From assembly GCA_964580315.1 (NCBI GenBank), contig CAZOKH010000108.1, forward strand, positions 1-9,532: a stretch of 9,532 nucleotides of DNA. Reading direction: 5' to 3'. A model generated the notes under the pieces. It saw only the letters and a program-made list of their open reading frames with translations. It had not been told where the DNA came from and searched no databases. The stretch comes from CAZOKH01 sp964580315. Its GTDB lineage: Bacteria > Chloroflexota > Anaerolineae > Anaerolineales > Anaerolineaceae. Of this stretch, positions 1-5,808 are shown piece by piece; within the stretch, counting starts at the first letter, position 1; the number at the start of each line of letters is the position of its first letter. The position numbers and the translations under genes were made by a program.

Positions 1-668
1 CCATCAGGATTGGTCTGCATGGTTATGGCAATGATGCCGGGGAGCAACACAGGTATGGATTCACAAAGATAGTCGAACACTTCGTCTTCTGAAGAGAAGG
101 TGGGCAGGCAAAGGGCCGCCTGCGCAAGAAACTGGTATTCCAGCGTTTTTTGTTGCAGTGCTTTTTCAGCCAGTTTTTGGGCGTCGATGTCGCAGTGCGT
201 ACCGGTTACGTGATCAACCCTGCCGTCAGAATCTATTAAGATGGCGTTGCCGCAATCCTGGCGCCAGCGGTAACCGCCGTCTTTGGCGCGAATCCGGTAT
301 TCCAGAATGAACTGATGCTCTCCCTGTTGCATGTGCTGCTGAATGGTCTCCCACACACTCTGGCGGTCATCGGGGTGAATCAGTTCTTTCCATTTTTTAA
401 TGTTGAGAAAAAACTCGTCCGGGTCATATCCCAGCATGGTGTATGCCCGGTCATTCCAGTACACCTCACCGGTTTTGACATTCCAATCCCAGATGCCATA
501 ATCTCCGTTGCCAGTGTATTGATGAGGCTGTTTACCTTCACCGGCAGGCAAAAGGTTGTGTAGAATTTGGACTTGCTGCGTTAGTTTTTGGGTGAACTCT
601 TCGGGCGGCAATGAATTTCTGCGATGAAACAAGTCGTCAATCTGGTCGATAATTTCGTCTTTATTCAT
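1..668 (-). CDS. PAS-domain sensory protein, N-terminal part (gene runs off left edge)
   Basis: An open frame on the minus strand starts at ATG 666-668 and stays open for 222 codons to the window edge, so the C-terminus and any output domain are missing. After a charged, probably helical N-terminal stretch (residues 1-45) comes a PAS_3-type fold (about 55-145) with the signatures YGIWDWN, YWNDRAYTMLGY and LIHPDDR. It is followed by a PAC-like segment (about 121-165: EYRIRAKDGGYRW, then VTGTHCDI). A short linker leads into about residue 180-222, which resembles the beginning of a GAF domain. Proteins with this order are usually sensor histidine kinases or diguanylate cyclases that sense a ligand or redox state. 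Which one this is cannot be told here. Upstream GGAAAG is a modest ribosome binding site. An overlapping ATG 19 bases upstream is out of frame and stops after a few codons. The PAS call is firm; the GAF call is tentative. Confidence 0.85.
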   Translation of the reverse strand, partial: MNKDEIIDQIDDLFHRRNSLPPEEFTQKLTQQVQILHNLLPAGEGKQPHQYTGNGDYGIWDWNVKTGEVYWNDRAYTMLGYDPDEFFLNIKKWKELIHPDDRQSVWETIQQHMQQGEHQFILEYRIRAKDGGYRWRQDCGNAILIDSDGRVDHVTGTHCDIDAQKLAEKALQQKTLEYQFLAQAALCLPTFSSEDEVFDYLCESIPVLLPGIIAITMQTNPD

Positions 669-718
669 CGTGTGCGCTTTCCATCTTAAAACGGTTATAC
701 GATTATCGCTGTACATAG

Positions 719-783
719 ATCATAGCATAATCGTAACGGCTTATTATCTGAAATATTTATAAATAATAATGACTGTCTTTCAA
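719..783 (-). promoter_or_regulatory. candidate promoter(s) for the PAS gene
   Basis: Two candidates read leftwards in this AT-rich stretch. The nearer is an extended -10, TGC-TATGAT, at 719-727; it has no good -35, as is usual for extended -10 promoters, and would give a leader of about 44 nt. The farther has TTGAAA (778-783), a 16-bp spacer and TATAAA (756-761). Both are pattern matches only. Confidence 0.35.
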
Positions 784-816
784 CCATTAATGTTTTCGGC
801 AGATTGGCATGGAACC

Positions 817-851
817 TTAACAAGAAACCGGGACCGTTCCGGGATTGTTAA
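817..851. repeat. compound inverted repeat (possible second hairpin downstream of the symporter gene)
   Basis: A perfect 7-bp outer repeat, TTAACAA (817-823) and TTGTTAA (845-851), encloses a 4-bp inner repeat CCGG (828-831) and CCGG (839-842). Read on the minus strand the inner stem is followed by TTTCTTGTT, so it could act as a weak back-up terminator behind the stronger one at 850-892. It could equally be a protein-binding palindrome upstream of the PAS gene. Confidence 0.4.
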
Positions 852-892
852 AAATAAACCCCCGCATTTTCAGCGGGGTTCTGTTTATTTTT
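850..892 (-). terminator. rho-independent terminator of the NSS transporter gene
   Basis: Read on the minus strand, the stem arms AACCCCGC and GCGGGGGTT (one bulged base) enclose the loop TGAAAAT and are followed directly by TATTTTT. It begins about 15 bases after the transporter stop codon. Flanking AAAAATAAAC and GTTTATTTTT are also complementary and could extend the hairpin, so some stopping of plus-strand transcripts is possible. Confidence 0.8.
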
Positions 893-906
893 GCAATGAT
901 TAAGAT

Positions 907-2274
907 TTAGATAACGCCCAGGCCGTCCAGCAGGACGATCAAAATCAGCACGGGGGCGATGAATTTGGTGATTCCCAGGAACAGGTGGATGATGCCCTCA
1001 TTGTTGAGCTTGCCTTCGTTGGAGAGTGCTTCTTTCACCTGCTTGCCGCCCCACACCCAGCCCACAAAAACACAAATGAAAAAGCCGCCGACCGGCAACA
1101 GGATGTTGGATGAAATGTAATCAAACAGGTCGAACATGGTTTTATCGAACAGTTTGAAGTTGGCCAATGTGCTGTTGGAAAGCGCGGCAGTTGAACCGAT
1201 GAGCGCCAGCAGCCCAACGGTGATCAGGGTGGCTTTGGTGCGCGACATATTGAACTGTTCGTTCAAATAAGCCACGGGCACTTCCAACAGTGAAAGCATG
1301 GCGCCGGTGGCGGCGATGCCGGTCAGGATGAAGAACAACACCATCATGACGTGTCCCATCGGCATGGAGGCAAACACGGTGGGGATGGTGATAAACAGCA
1401 AAGACGGCCCTGCATCGGGTTTGAAGCCGTAGGCGAACACAGCCGGGAAGATGGCCATGCCGGCCAGGATGGAGACGGTGAGGTCGGCCAGCATGACCCG
1501 CGTGGCGGTAATGGGGATGTTTTGATCATCACGGAAGTAGCTGCCGTAGGTGATCATGGTGCCCATGCCAATGGACAGTTTGAAGAAAGCCAGTCCCATG
1601 GCAATCAACAGGGCATCTTTGGTCAATTTGGTGAAATCGGGTTTAAACAGGAACTCCAGGCCCTGCACGGCGCCCGGCAGCGTTAAACTGCGGATGCAAA
1701 TGATGATGAGCAGCACAAACAGAATCGGCATCAGGCGTTTGGTGGTGGCTTCGATACCTTTAGAAACACCCCGGATGATAATGAAGGCGATCCAGGCAAG
1801 AACAACCCATTGCCAAACCAATGACCACAGCGGGCTGGTGATGAGCGTGGTGAAGGCCGCGGCGGTCTGGTTGGAATCGGTGGTGAGGATTGTGCCGCTG
1901 ACGGCTTTAAAGATGTAGGCAAAAACCCAGCCGGCCACTTCGGTGTAAAACGCCATAATTAAGAATGATGCCATTGCGCCGGCTGCGCCAACCAGCCACC
2001 AGGGTTGTCCCTTGGGTGCCAATTTGCGCAGGGTGGTGATGGCGTCGGCGCGTGCTTTGCGCCCCATCATATGCTCAGAAATCATCACCGGCAAACCCAC
2101 CAACAAAGTGCTCAACAAATAAACGATCAGGAAAGCCGCGCCGCCGTTGGCTCCGGTCATGTAGGGGAACTTCCAGATGTTGCCCAACCCAACGGCTGAA
2201 CCCAGGGTTGCAAACAACACGCCCAGGCCGGTGGTGAATCCATCGCGTTGTACTTTGCTTTCGCTTGAATTCAT
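907..2274 (-). CDS. neurotransmitter:sodium symporter (NSS/SNF) family transporter
   Basis: This 455-aa LeuT-fold membrane transporter probably takes up an amino acid or related amine. Family marks are clear: TM1 with GSAVGLGNIWKFPY (residues 25-38), NGG at 43-45, SEHMMGRKA after TM2, SKGIEATTKRLMP (171-183), RSLTLPGA (195-202) before TM6, LSIGMGTMITYGSY in TM6 (233-246), FPAVFAYG in TM7, and SLLEVPVAYL in TM8. About 11-12 hydrophobic helices can be drawn. Gly29 sits where biogenic amine carriers have Asp, which favours an amino acid substrate, and Tyr110 matches substrate-contact Tyr108 of LeuT. Oddities: Lys232, Asp264, Gly324 and Ala325 fall on sodium-ligand positions (see findings). The start chosen is ATG 2274, about 11 residues before the conserved DGF, with AAGGAG 13 bases upstream. 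An in-frame TTG at 2391 would add 39 residues that the family lacks. The gene stands alone, with its own promoter and terminator. Confidence 0.93.
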   Translation of the reverse strand: MNSSESKVQRDGFTTGLGVLFATLGSAVGLGNIWKFPYMTGANGGAAFLIVYLLSTLLVGLPVMISEHMMGRKARADAITTLRKLAPKGQPWWLVGAAGAMASFLIMAFYTEVAGWVFAYIFKAVSGTILTTDSNQTAAAFTTLITSPLWSLVWQWVVLAWIAFIIIRGVSKGIEATTKRLMPILFVLLIIICIRSLTLPGAVQGLEFLFKPDFTKLTKDALLIAMGLAFFKLSIGMGTMITYGSYFRDDQNIPITATRVMLADLTVSILAGMAIFPAVFAYGFKPDAGPSLLFITIPTVFASMPMGHVMMVLFFILTGIAATGAMLSLLEVPVAYLNEQFNMSRTKATLITVGLLALIGSTAALSNSTLANFKLFDKTMFDLFDYISSNILLPVGGFFICVFVGWVWGGKQVKEALSNEGKLNNEGIIHLFLGITKFIAPVLILIVLLDGLGVI

Positions 2275-2336
2275 GATGATATGGGAACTCCTTAAATGAA
2301 AAATGTTGTGCTTCGGGGCAGCCACAGAAATGAAAC

Positions 2337-2356
2337 GCCAGGCAAACATCCCTGGC
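2337..2356 (-). repeat. small perfect hairpin in the NSS leader
   Basis: GCCAGG (2337-2342) and CCTGGC (2351-2356) are perfect 6-bp arms around an 8-base loop. They lie within the roughly 130-nt region between the predicted start of transcription and the chosen ATG of the NSS gene. There is no T tract after it, so it is not a terminator. I do not recognise a riboswitch or T-box here. Confidence 0.35.
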
Positions 2357-2413
2357 ATTGATGAAGTCTGATTGGCTGAATGGTGCAGCAAAGGCTCCCC
2401 TCAAGCCAGCAAC

Positions 2414-2454
2414 ATTATACCGCTGTGCTTGTAATATTTCTAATAAATTTCTAA
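2414..2454 (-). promoter_or_regulatory. promoter of the NSS gene with an 11-bp-spaced direct repeat at the -35 position
   Basis: Read on the minus strand there is a perfect -10, TATAAT, at 2414-2419. No acceptable -35 lies 16-18 bp upstream. Instead two identical copies of TTAGAAAT occupy 2436-2443 and 2447-2454, an 11-bp period, so both copies are on the same face of the helix. Weak -35 plus helically phased direct repeats is the usual look of a promoter that needs an activator. Transcription would start near 2407. Confidence 0.5.
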
Positions 2455-2486
2455 CAAAAATGCTATGACATTTGTTTGGAAATACA

Positions 2487-2515
2487 TTGACTTCAATCAA
2501 CAGGCGTGCTATCAT
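2487..2515 (+). promoter_or_regulatory. sigma70-type promoter of the PIN/TRAM-cysS operon
   Basis: TTGACT (2487-2492), an exact 17-bp spacer, and TATCAT (2510-2515): five of six matches at each box with ideal spacing. Transcription would start near 2522, giving a leader of about 73 nt before the ATG at 2595. This is the best promoter in the window, as expected for a constitutive housekeeping operon carrying cysS. Confidence 0.75.
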
Positions 2516-2594
2516 CTTTTCACTAGGAATTATTCTTTTTATTCCGGCACCTTAACAATAGAATTTGCCCACATTTTTCTGGAGGATTTATTTC

Positions 2595-3704
2595 ATGAGT
2601 CCCGAATTTATTGCAAGATTAATTGGAATGATTGTTTTTTCGATCCTGGGTGTTTATGGTGGTTCAACTATTGGGCAACTGGCAAATGCCGCACCCGGAT
2701 CCAGTACATTTTCTATTGAATTATATGCGTTCATTTTTGGCATGGTGGGAGCATTAGTGGGGTTGGTATTGACTCCCTTCATAACCATACGTCCCTATCG
2801 CGCGGTCCGCTCCATCCTCAGCCGACTTGATTCGCAAAGCCTGGTAGCTGCCCTGGTCGGGTTGACCGTAGGGTTGATTATTGCTGCCTTGCTGGCGTTC
2901 CCGCTTTCACTGCTGCCGGCGCCTTTCCGCAATATTATGCCGTTCATCGGCGTTTTGTTGTTTGGATACCTGGGCGTGTCGGTGTTTGTGATGCGGCGGC
3001 GTGATATCTTCTCGATGTTCTCGGCTGTTTCACAGCGTGGGAGCGGACAGGGTGAAAAGGGCGTTGCTGAAGGCGGCGGCGAACTGGCAGGCAACCGCAC
3101 CATTTTGCTCGACACCAGCGTGATCATTGACGGTCGAATCGCAGATATTGCCCGCACAGGTTTTGTGCCCGGGTCGCTTTTGATTCCGCGTTTTGTGCTG
3201 GCCGAGCTGCAATATATTGCCGATTCGGCAGATGGTTTGCGCCGCCAGCGCGGACGCCGCGGCATGGAAGTGCTGTCTCAATTGCAGAAAGAACCCGGCA
3301 TTCCGGTGCGCATGAGCGACATTGATGTGGAAGGCGTGCGCGATGTGGATGATAAACTGGTCATCCTGGCGCGCCAGATGCGCTGTCCCATTCTGACCAA
3401 CGACTATAACCTCAACCGCATTGCTGAACTGCAAGGCGTGACCGTGCTCAACGTCAACGAACTGGCGAATGCCGTCAAATCGGTGCTGCTGCCCGGCGAA
3501 AACTTGTCGCTGCATGTGCTGCAAGAAGGCAAAGAGAGCAACCAGGGTGTGGGTTACATGGACGACGGCACCATGGTGGTGATTGAAAACGGCAAAGATT
3601 ACCTGAACCAGCAGATCAATGTGGAAGTGACCAAAGTGCTGCAAACCGCTGCGGGGCGCATGATCTTTGCGCGCCCGAAAGAGCAGCACAACAATAATCA
3701 TTAG
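2595..3704 (+). CDS. membrane-anchored PIN/TRAM domain protein (YacL-like putative RNase)
   Basis: This 369-aa protein resembles Bacillus YacL. Four membrane helices (about residues 5-27, 41-62, 83-107, 112-132) are followed by a basic, Gly-rich linker. Next comes a PIN nuclease domain (about 168-290) with the acidic metal-binding set: Asp173 in LLDTSVIIDGR, Glu204 in VLAELQ, Asp252/253 in DVDDKLV and Asp270 in TND. A C-terminal TRAM domain (about 296-357, with VGYMDDGTMVVI) is a probable RNA-binding module. PIN domains of this type are usually Mg-dependent ribonucleases held at the membrane; the substrate of this group is not settled. The start is ATG 2595 with GGAGG nine bases upstream; an in-frame TTG at 2565 is less likely. 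It ends 11 bases before cysS, whose ribosome binding site overlaps the stop codon, so the two are co-transcribed. In Bacillus the yacL neighbourhood also leads to cysS, with other genes between. Confidence 0.92.
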   Translation: MSPEFIARLIGMIVFSILGVYGGSTIGQLANAAPGSSTFSIELYAFIFGMVGALVGLVLTPFITIRPYRAVRSILSRLDSQSLVAALVGLTVGLIIAALLAFPLSLLPAPFRNIMPFIGVLLFGYLGVSVFVMRRRDIFSMFSAVSQRGSGQGEKGVAEGGGELAGNRTILLDTSVIIDGRIADIARTGFVPGSLLIPRFVLAELQYIADSADGLRRQRGRRGMEVLSQLQKEPGIPVRMSDIDVEGVRDVDDKLVILARQMRCPILTNDYNLNRIAELQGVTVLNVNELANAVKSVLLPGENLSLHVLQEGKESNQGVGYMDDGTMVVIENGKDYLNQQINVEVTKVLQTAAGRMIFARPKEQHNNNH

Positions 3705-3715
3705 GGGATTATGCT

Positions 3716-5116
3716 ATGACCCTGCATATTTATAATACGCTTACCCGCAATAAAGATGAATTTGTGCCTTTGGAACCCGGCAAGGTGCGCATGTATGTGT
3801 GCGGACCCACCGTGTATAACAAAGCCCATGTAGGGCACGCCATGTCAGCCCTGGTGTTTGACATCTTGCGGCGCTACCTGGAATTCCGCGGTTATGAAGT
3901 TAAATATGCCATGAACTTTACCGATGTGGATGACAAAATCATCCGGCGCGGCAACGAACTGGGTGTTGACCCGTTTGAACTGGCGCAAAAATACATTGAT
4001 GAATACCGCCAACATTTGAATGACCTCAACATCCTTCCGGCCACCATCAATCCCTATGCCACGCGCGAGATTGACCAGATCATTGCCATGGTGCAGGGGT
4101 TGATCGAACGCGGCTATGCCTACCCGGTGGACGGCGACGTGTATTTTCGTGTATCGAAAGATAAAGATTACGGACGTTTATCTGGCCGCAAGTTGGAAGA
4201 TATGCAGGCCGGTGCGCGCATTGATGTGGATGAGCGCAAAGAGCATCCCATGGATTTTGCCCTGTGGAAAGCCGCCAAACCCGGCGAACCGGCATGGGAC
4301 AGCCCGTGGGGCCCCGGCCGCCCCGGCTGGCACATTGAATGCTCAGCCATGAATTTGCACCACCTGGGCGAACAGATTGACATTCACGGCGGCGGCAACG
4401 ATTTGATCTTCCCGCACCATGAAAACGAGATTGCCCAGACTGAAAGCCTGACCGGCAAGCCCTTTGCCAATTACTGGGTACACAACGGCATGCTGCAGCT
4501 CAGCGGTGAGAAGATGTCGAAGTCGCTGGGCAACCTGGTGACCATCGAGGAATTTCTGTCGCAGCACAACGCCGACGCCCTGCGCATGATGGTGCTCAAC
4601 TCTGGTTACCGCAGCCCGCTGACCTTCAATGATGAAGTGATTGGCCAGGCCGAGCGCGCCCTCGAGCGCCTGCGCAGTGCCCTCAAACCGGCGCTGCCCG
4701 ACTCAACCGGTGCACCGCAGGCCAGCCTGGCTGCTTTGCAGCAGCAAATGCAGGCCACACAGCAGGGCTATGTGGATAGCATGGATGATGACATCAACAC
4801 TGCCGGCGCGCTGGGCTACCTGTTCGAACTGGTGCGCGTCATCAACCAGACGCGCGCCGACGGCGCCGCCGCTGCTGAACTGAAAGACGCCCAGGAGCTG
4901 CTGCACAAACTGGCGGGTGTGCTGGGGCTGCGCTTGCAGCAAGAAAAAGCCGCCGACCAGGCCGCCGCACCGTTCATTGATTTGCTGGTAGAACTGCGTG
5001 TGGAAATGCGCAAACAGAAACTATATGCCATGTCGGACCAGGTGCGCAACCGCCTGGCCGAACTGGGTGTGCTGATCGAGGACAGCAAAGAAGGCTCCAC
5101 CTGGAGTTGGAAGTAA
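3716..5116 (+). CDS. cysS: cysteinyl-tRNA synthetase (cysteine--tRNA ligase, EC 6.1.1.16)
   Basis: This 466-aa cytoplasmic class I aminoacyl-tRNA synthetase, of typical family length, charges tRNA-Cys with cysteine using ATP. The ATP-binding HIGH motif appears as HVGH (residues 38-41) after VCGPTVYNKA, and KMSKS is intact at 266-270 in GEKMSKSLGN. The four zinc ligands that select cysteine are present: Cys29, Cys209 (WHIECS), His234 and Glu238 (FPHHENE). The C-terminal part (about 310-466) holds the helical DALR-type and anticodon-binding regions, ending WSWK. The Ala/Gln-rich stretch near 330-350 and 380-415 is low in complexity but in frame. The start is ATG 3716 with AGGGGA at 3703-3708. 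The ATG at 3711 meets a stop two codons later. It is the second gene of the operon behind the PIN/TRAM protein and is followed by a strong terminator. Confidence 0.98.
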   Translation: MTLHIYNTLTRNKDEFVPLEPGKVRMYVCGPTVYNKAHVGHAMSALVFDILRRYLEFRGYEVKYAMNFTDVDDKIIRRGNELGVDPFELAQKYIDEYRQHLNDLNILPATINPYATREIDQIIAMVQGLIERGYAYPVDGDVYFRVSKDKDYGRLSGRKLEDMQAGARIDVDERKEHPMDFALWKAAKPGEPAWDSPWGPGRPGWHIECSAMNLHHLGEQIDIHGGGNDLIFPHHENEIAQTESLTGKPFANYWVHNGMLQLSGEKMSKSLGNLVTIEEFLSQHNADALRMMVLNSGYRSPLTFNDEVIGQAERALERLRSALKPALPDSTGAPQASLAALQQQMQATQQGYVDSMDDDINTAGALGYLFELVRVINQTRADGAAAAELKDAQELLHKLAGVLGLRLQQEKAADQAAAPFIDLLVELRVEMRKQKLYAMSDQVRNRLAELGVLIEDSKEGSTWSWK

Positions 5117-5147
5117 ACAACCGGATTTTTAATCCCTGGCATTTCAG

Positions 5148-5179
5148 GCACAGCCGCGTTTTGCGGCTGTGCTTTTTTT
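5148..5179 (+). terminator. rho-independent terminator of the PIN/TRAM-cysS operon
   Basis: A perfect 10-bp stem, GCACAGCCGC (5148-5157) with GCGGCTGTGC (5163-5172), loop GTTTT, is followed by seven T. It lies 31 bases after the cysS stop. There is no T tract on the other strand, so it acts rightwards only, although the hairpin also lies just behind the convergent gene ending at 5197. Confidence 0.96.
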
Positions 5180-5196
5180 ATCCCTGTGAGCGATGA

Positions 5197-5640
5197 TCAT
5201 TTTTCTGTCTGCCGGACCAGCTTGCGCCACAACAGTATTCCGCCGACGCCGATGATGATGACGCACAGGTCATACAGGCTGAAGATGGATAGCACCAGTA
5301 CAAACTGCCAGCCGGTGGGTTCCATGGCGCCCGACGCCAGACCGGTGATCTCGGCAATCCATTGTGAAATAACCAGCGCCGCAATGCCAATGCCAAGCGC
5401 CCAGCCGATTAGCCGGTGATAGGAGCGCACGCGCAGCGCCGCCCACAGCAGCAGGCCGCTGCCCAGCAGTACCACTGGCAGCAATTCCGCCGGCATCAGG
5501 TAATCGATCACCAGCCTGCCGCTGCGCAGGCTGTGAAGCAGTCCGAACACGAGGGGCGCGGCAATGGGAAACCACACCAAAACTGTACCTACAATGGTCA
5601 GAATCCTGGTCAGAACGTCTTTCTTTTTCAATTCGTTCAA
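5197..5640 (-). CDS. small four-helix membrane protein of unknown function
   Basis: I do not recognise the family. The 147-aa product has a basic N-terminus (NELKKKD) and four strongly hydrophobic segments at about 13-34, 50-69, 77-97 and 111-137, with a basic tail (WRKLVRQTEK). There are no Cys pairs, nuclease, kinase or transport motifs that I can name. The start is set by the ribosome binding site: AAAAAGGAGG, ending at 5646, sits five bases before TTG 5640. A longer reading from GTG 5667 would place this perfect Shine-Dalgarno inside the gene, so it is less likely. The gene converges with cysS and diverges from the ABC transporter operon across 168 bp, so shared control with the transporter is possible but unproven. 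Confidence 0.75.
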   Translation of the reverse strand: MNELKKKDVLTRILTIVGTVLVWFPIAAPLVFGLLHSLRSGRLVIDYLMPAELLPVVLLGSGLLLWAALRVRSYHRLIGWALGIGIAALVISQWIAEITGLASGAMEPTGWQFVLVLSIFSLYDLCVIIIGVGGILLWRKLVRQTEK

Positions 5641-5685
5641 GGCAGCCTCCTTTTTCTGGAGTTGCACATAACCATTGATGATTCC

Positions 5686-5691
5686 ATTATA
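5686..5691 (-). promoter_or_regulatory. -10 box for the small membrane protein gene
   Basis: A perfect TATAAT reads leftwards here, 45 bases before the TTG start, giving a leader of roughly 40 nt. No good -35 is found 16-18 bp upstream, so the promoter may be weak or activated. Confidence 0.4.
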
Positions 5692-5734
5692 GCGACCTGT
5701 GTTGGCTGCTGCGCTGATTTTTACGGCAACCTGA

Positions 5735-5761
5735 TTGACAAAACCACCAAACCAGTATAAA
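5735..5761 (+). promoter_or_regulatory. candidate promoter of the ABC transporter operon
   Basis: A perfect -35, TTGACA (5735-5740), is followed after 15 bp by TATAAA (5756-5761), with TAAATT at 17 bp as an alternative -10. The short spacer suggests a promoter that is weak or regulated. An inverted repeat, AAAACCA (5740-5746) and TGGTTTT (5770-5776), brackets the -10 and could be an operator. The leader to ATG 5809 would be about 40 nt. Confidence 0.45.
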
Positions 5762-5808
5762 TTTTTGGATGGTTTTTGATTTTAATCTTCTTCTCAGTGG
5801 GTGTTTCT

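Larger units (their letters stand above)
2275..2594. other. divergent intergenic region between the NSS gene and the PIN/TRAM-cysS operon
   Basis: This 320-bp gene-free stretch is clearly more AT-rich than the flanking genes in its right half (about 2400-2594). It holds the leftward TATAAT promoter with its direct repeat, the NSS leader with one small hairpin, the rightward sigma70-type promoter at 2487-2515, and the ribosome binding site of the PIN/TRAM gene (GGAGG at 2581-2585). Short frames that cross it are not supported by a ribosome binding site or by any recognisable protein. Confidence 0.7.

Noticed and set aside
315..563. 82-codon plus-strand frame near the left edge
   Set aside because: It lies inside the minus-strand PAS gene, whose protein carries clear PAS/PAC motifs.
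2275..2407. T-box or amino acid riboswitch in the NSS leader
   Set aside because: The leader is of suitable length and the gene is an amino acid-type transporter, but the T-box consensus and a downstream terminator hairpin are absent.
3030..3701. 223-codon open frame antisense to the PIN/TRAM gene
   Set aside because: It is a mirror of a well-supported gene, rich in His and Gln as expected from reading the complementary strand, with no ribosome binding site or family motif.
5416..5760. 114-codon plus-strand frame across the second divergent region
   Set aside because: It overlaps the small membrane protein gene on the other strand and the promoter region, and its Gln/His-rich composition is that of a shadow frame.
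5776..5808. Hydrophobic N-terminal extension of the ABC ATPase from TTG 5776
   Set aside because: It would add about 11 hydrophobic residues to a soluble ATPase and begins only about 8 bases after the predicted transcription start. The ATG at 5809 fits the family.
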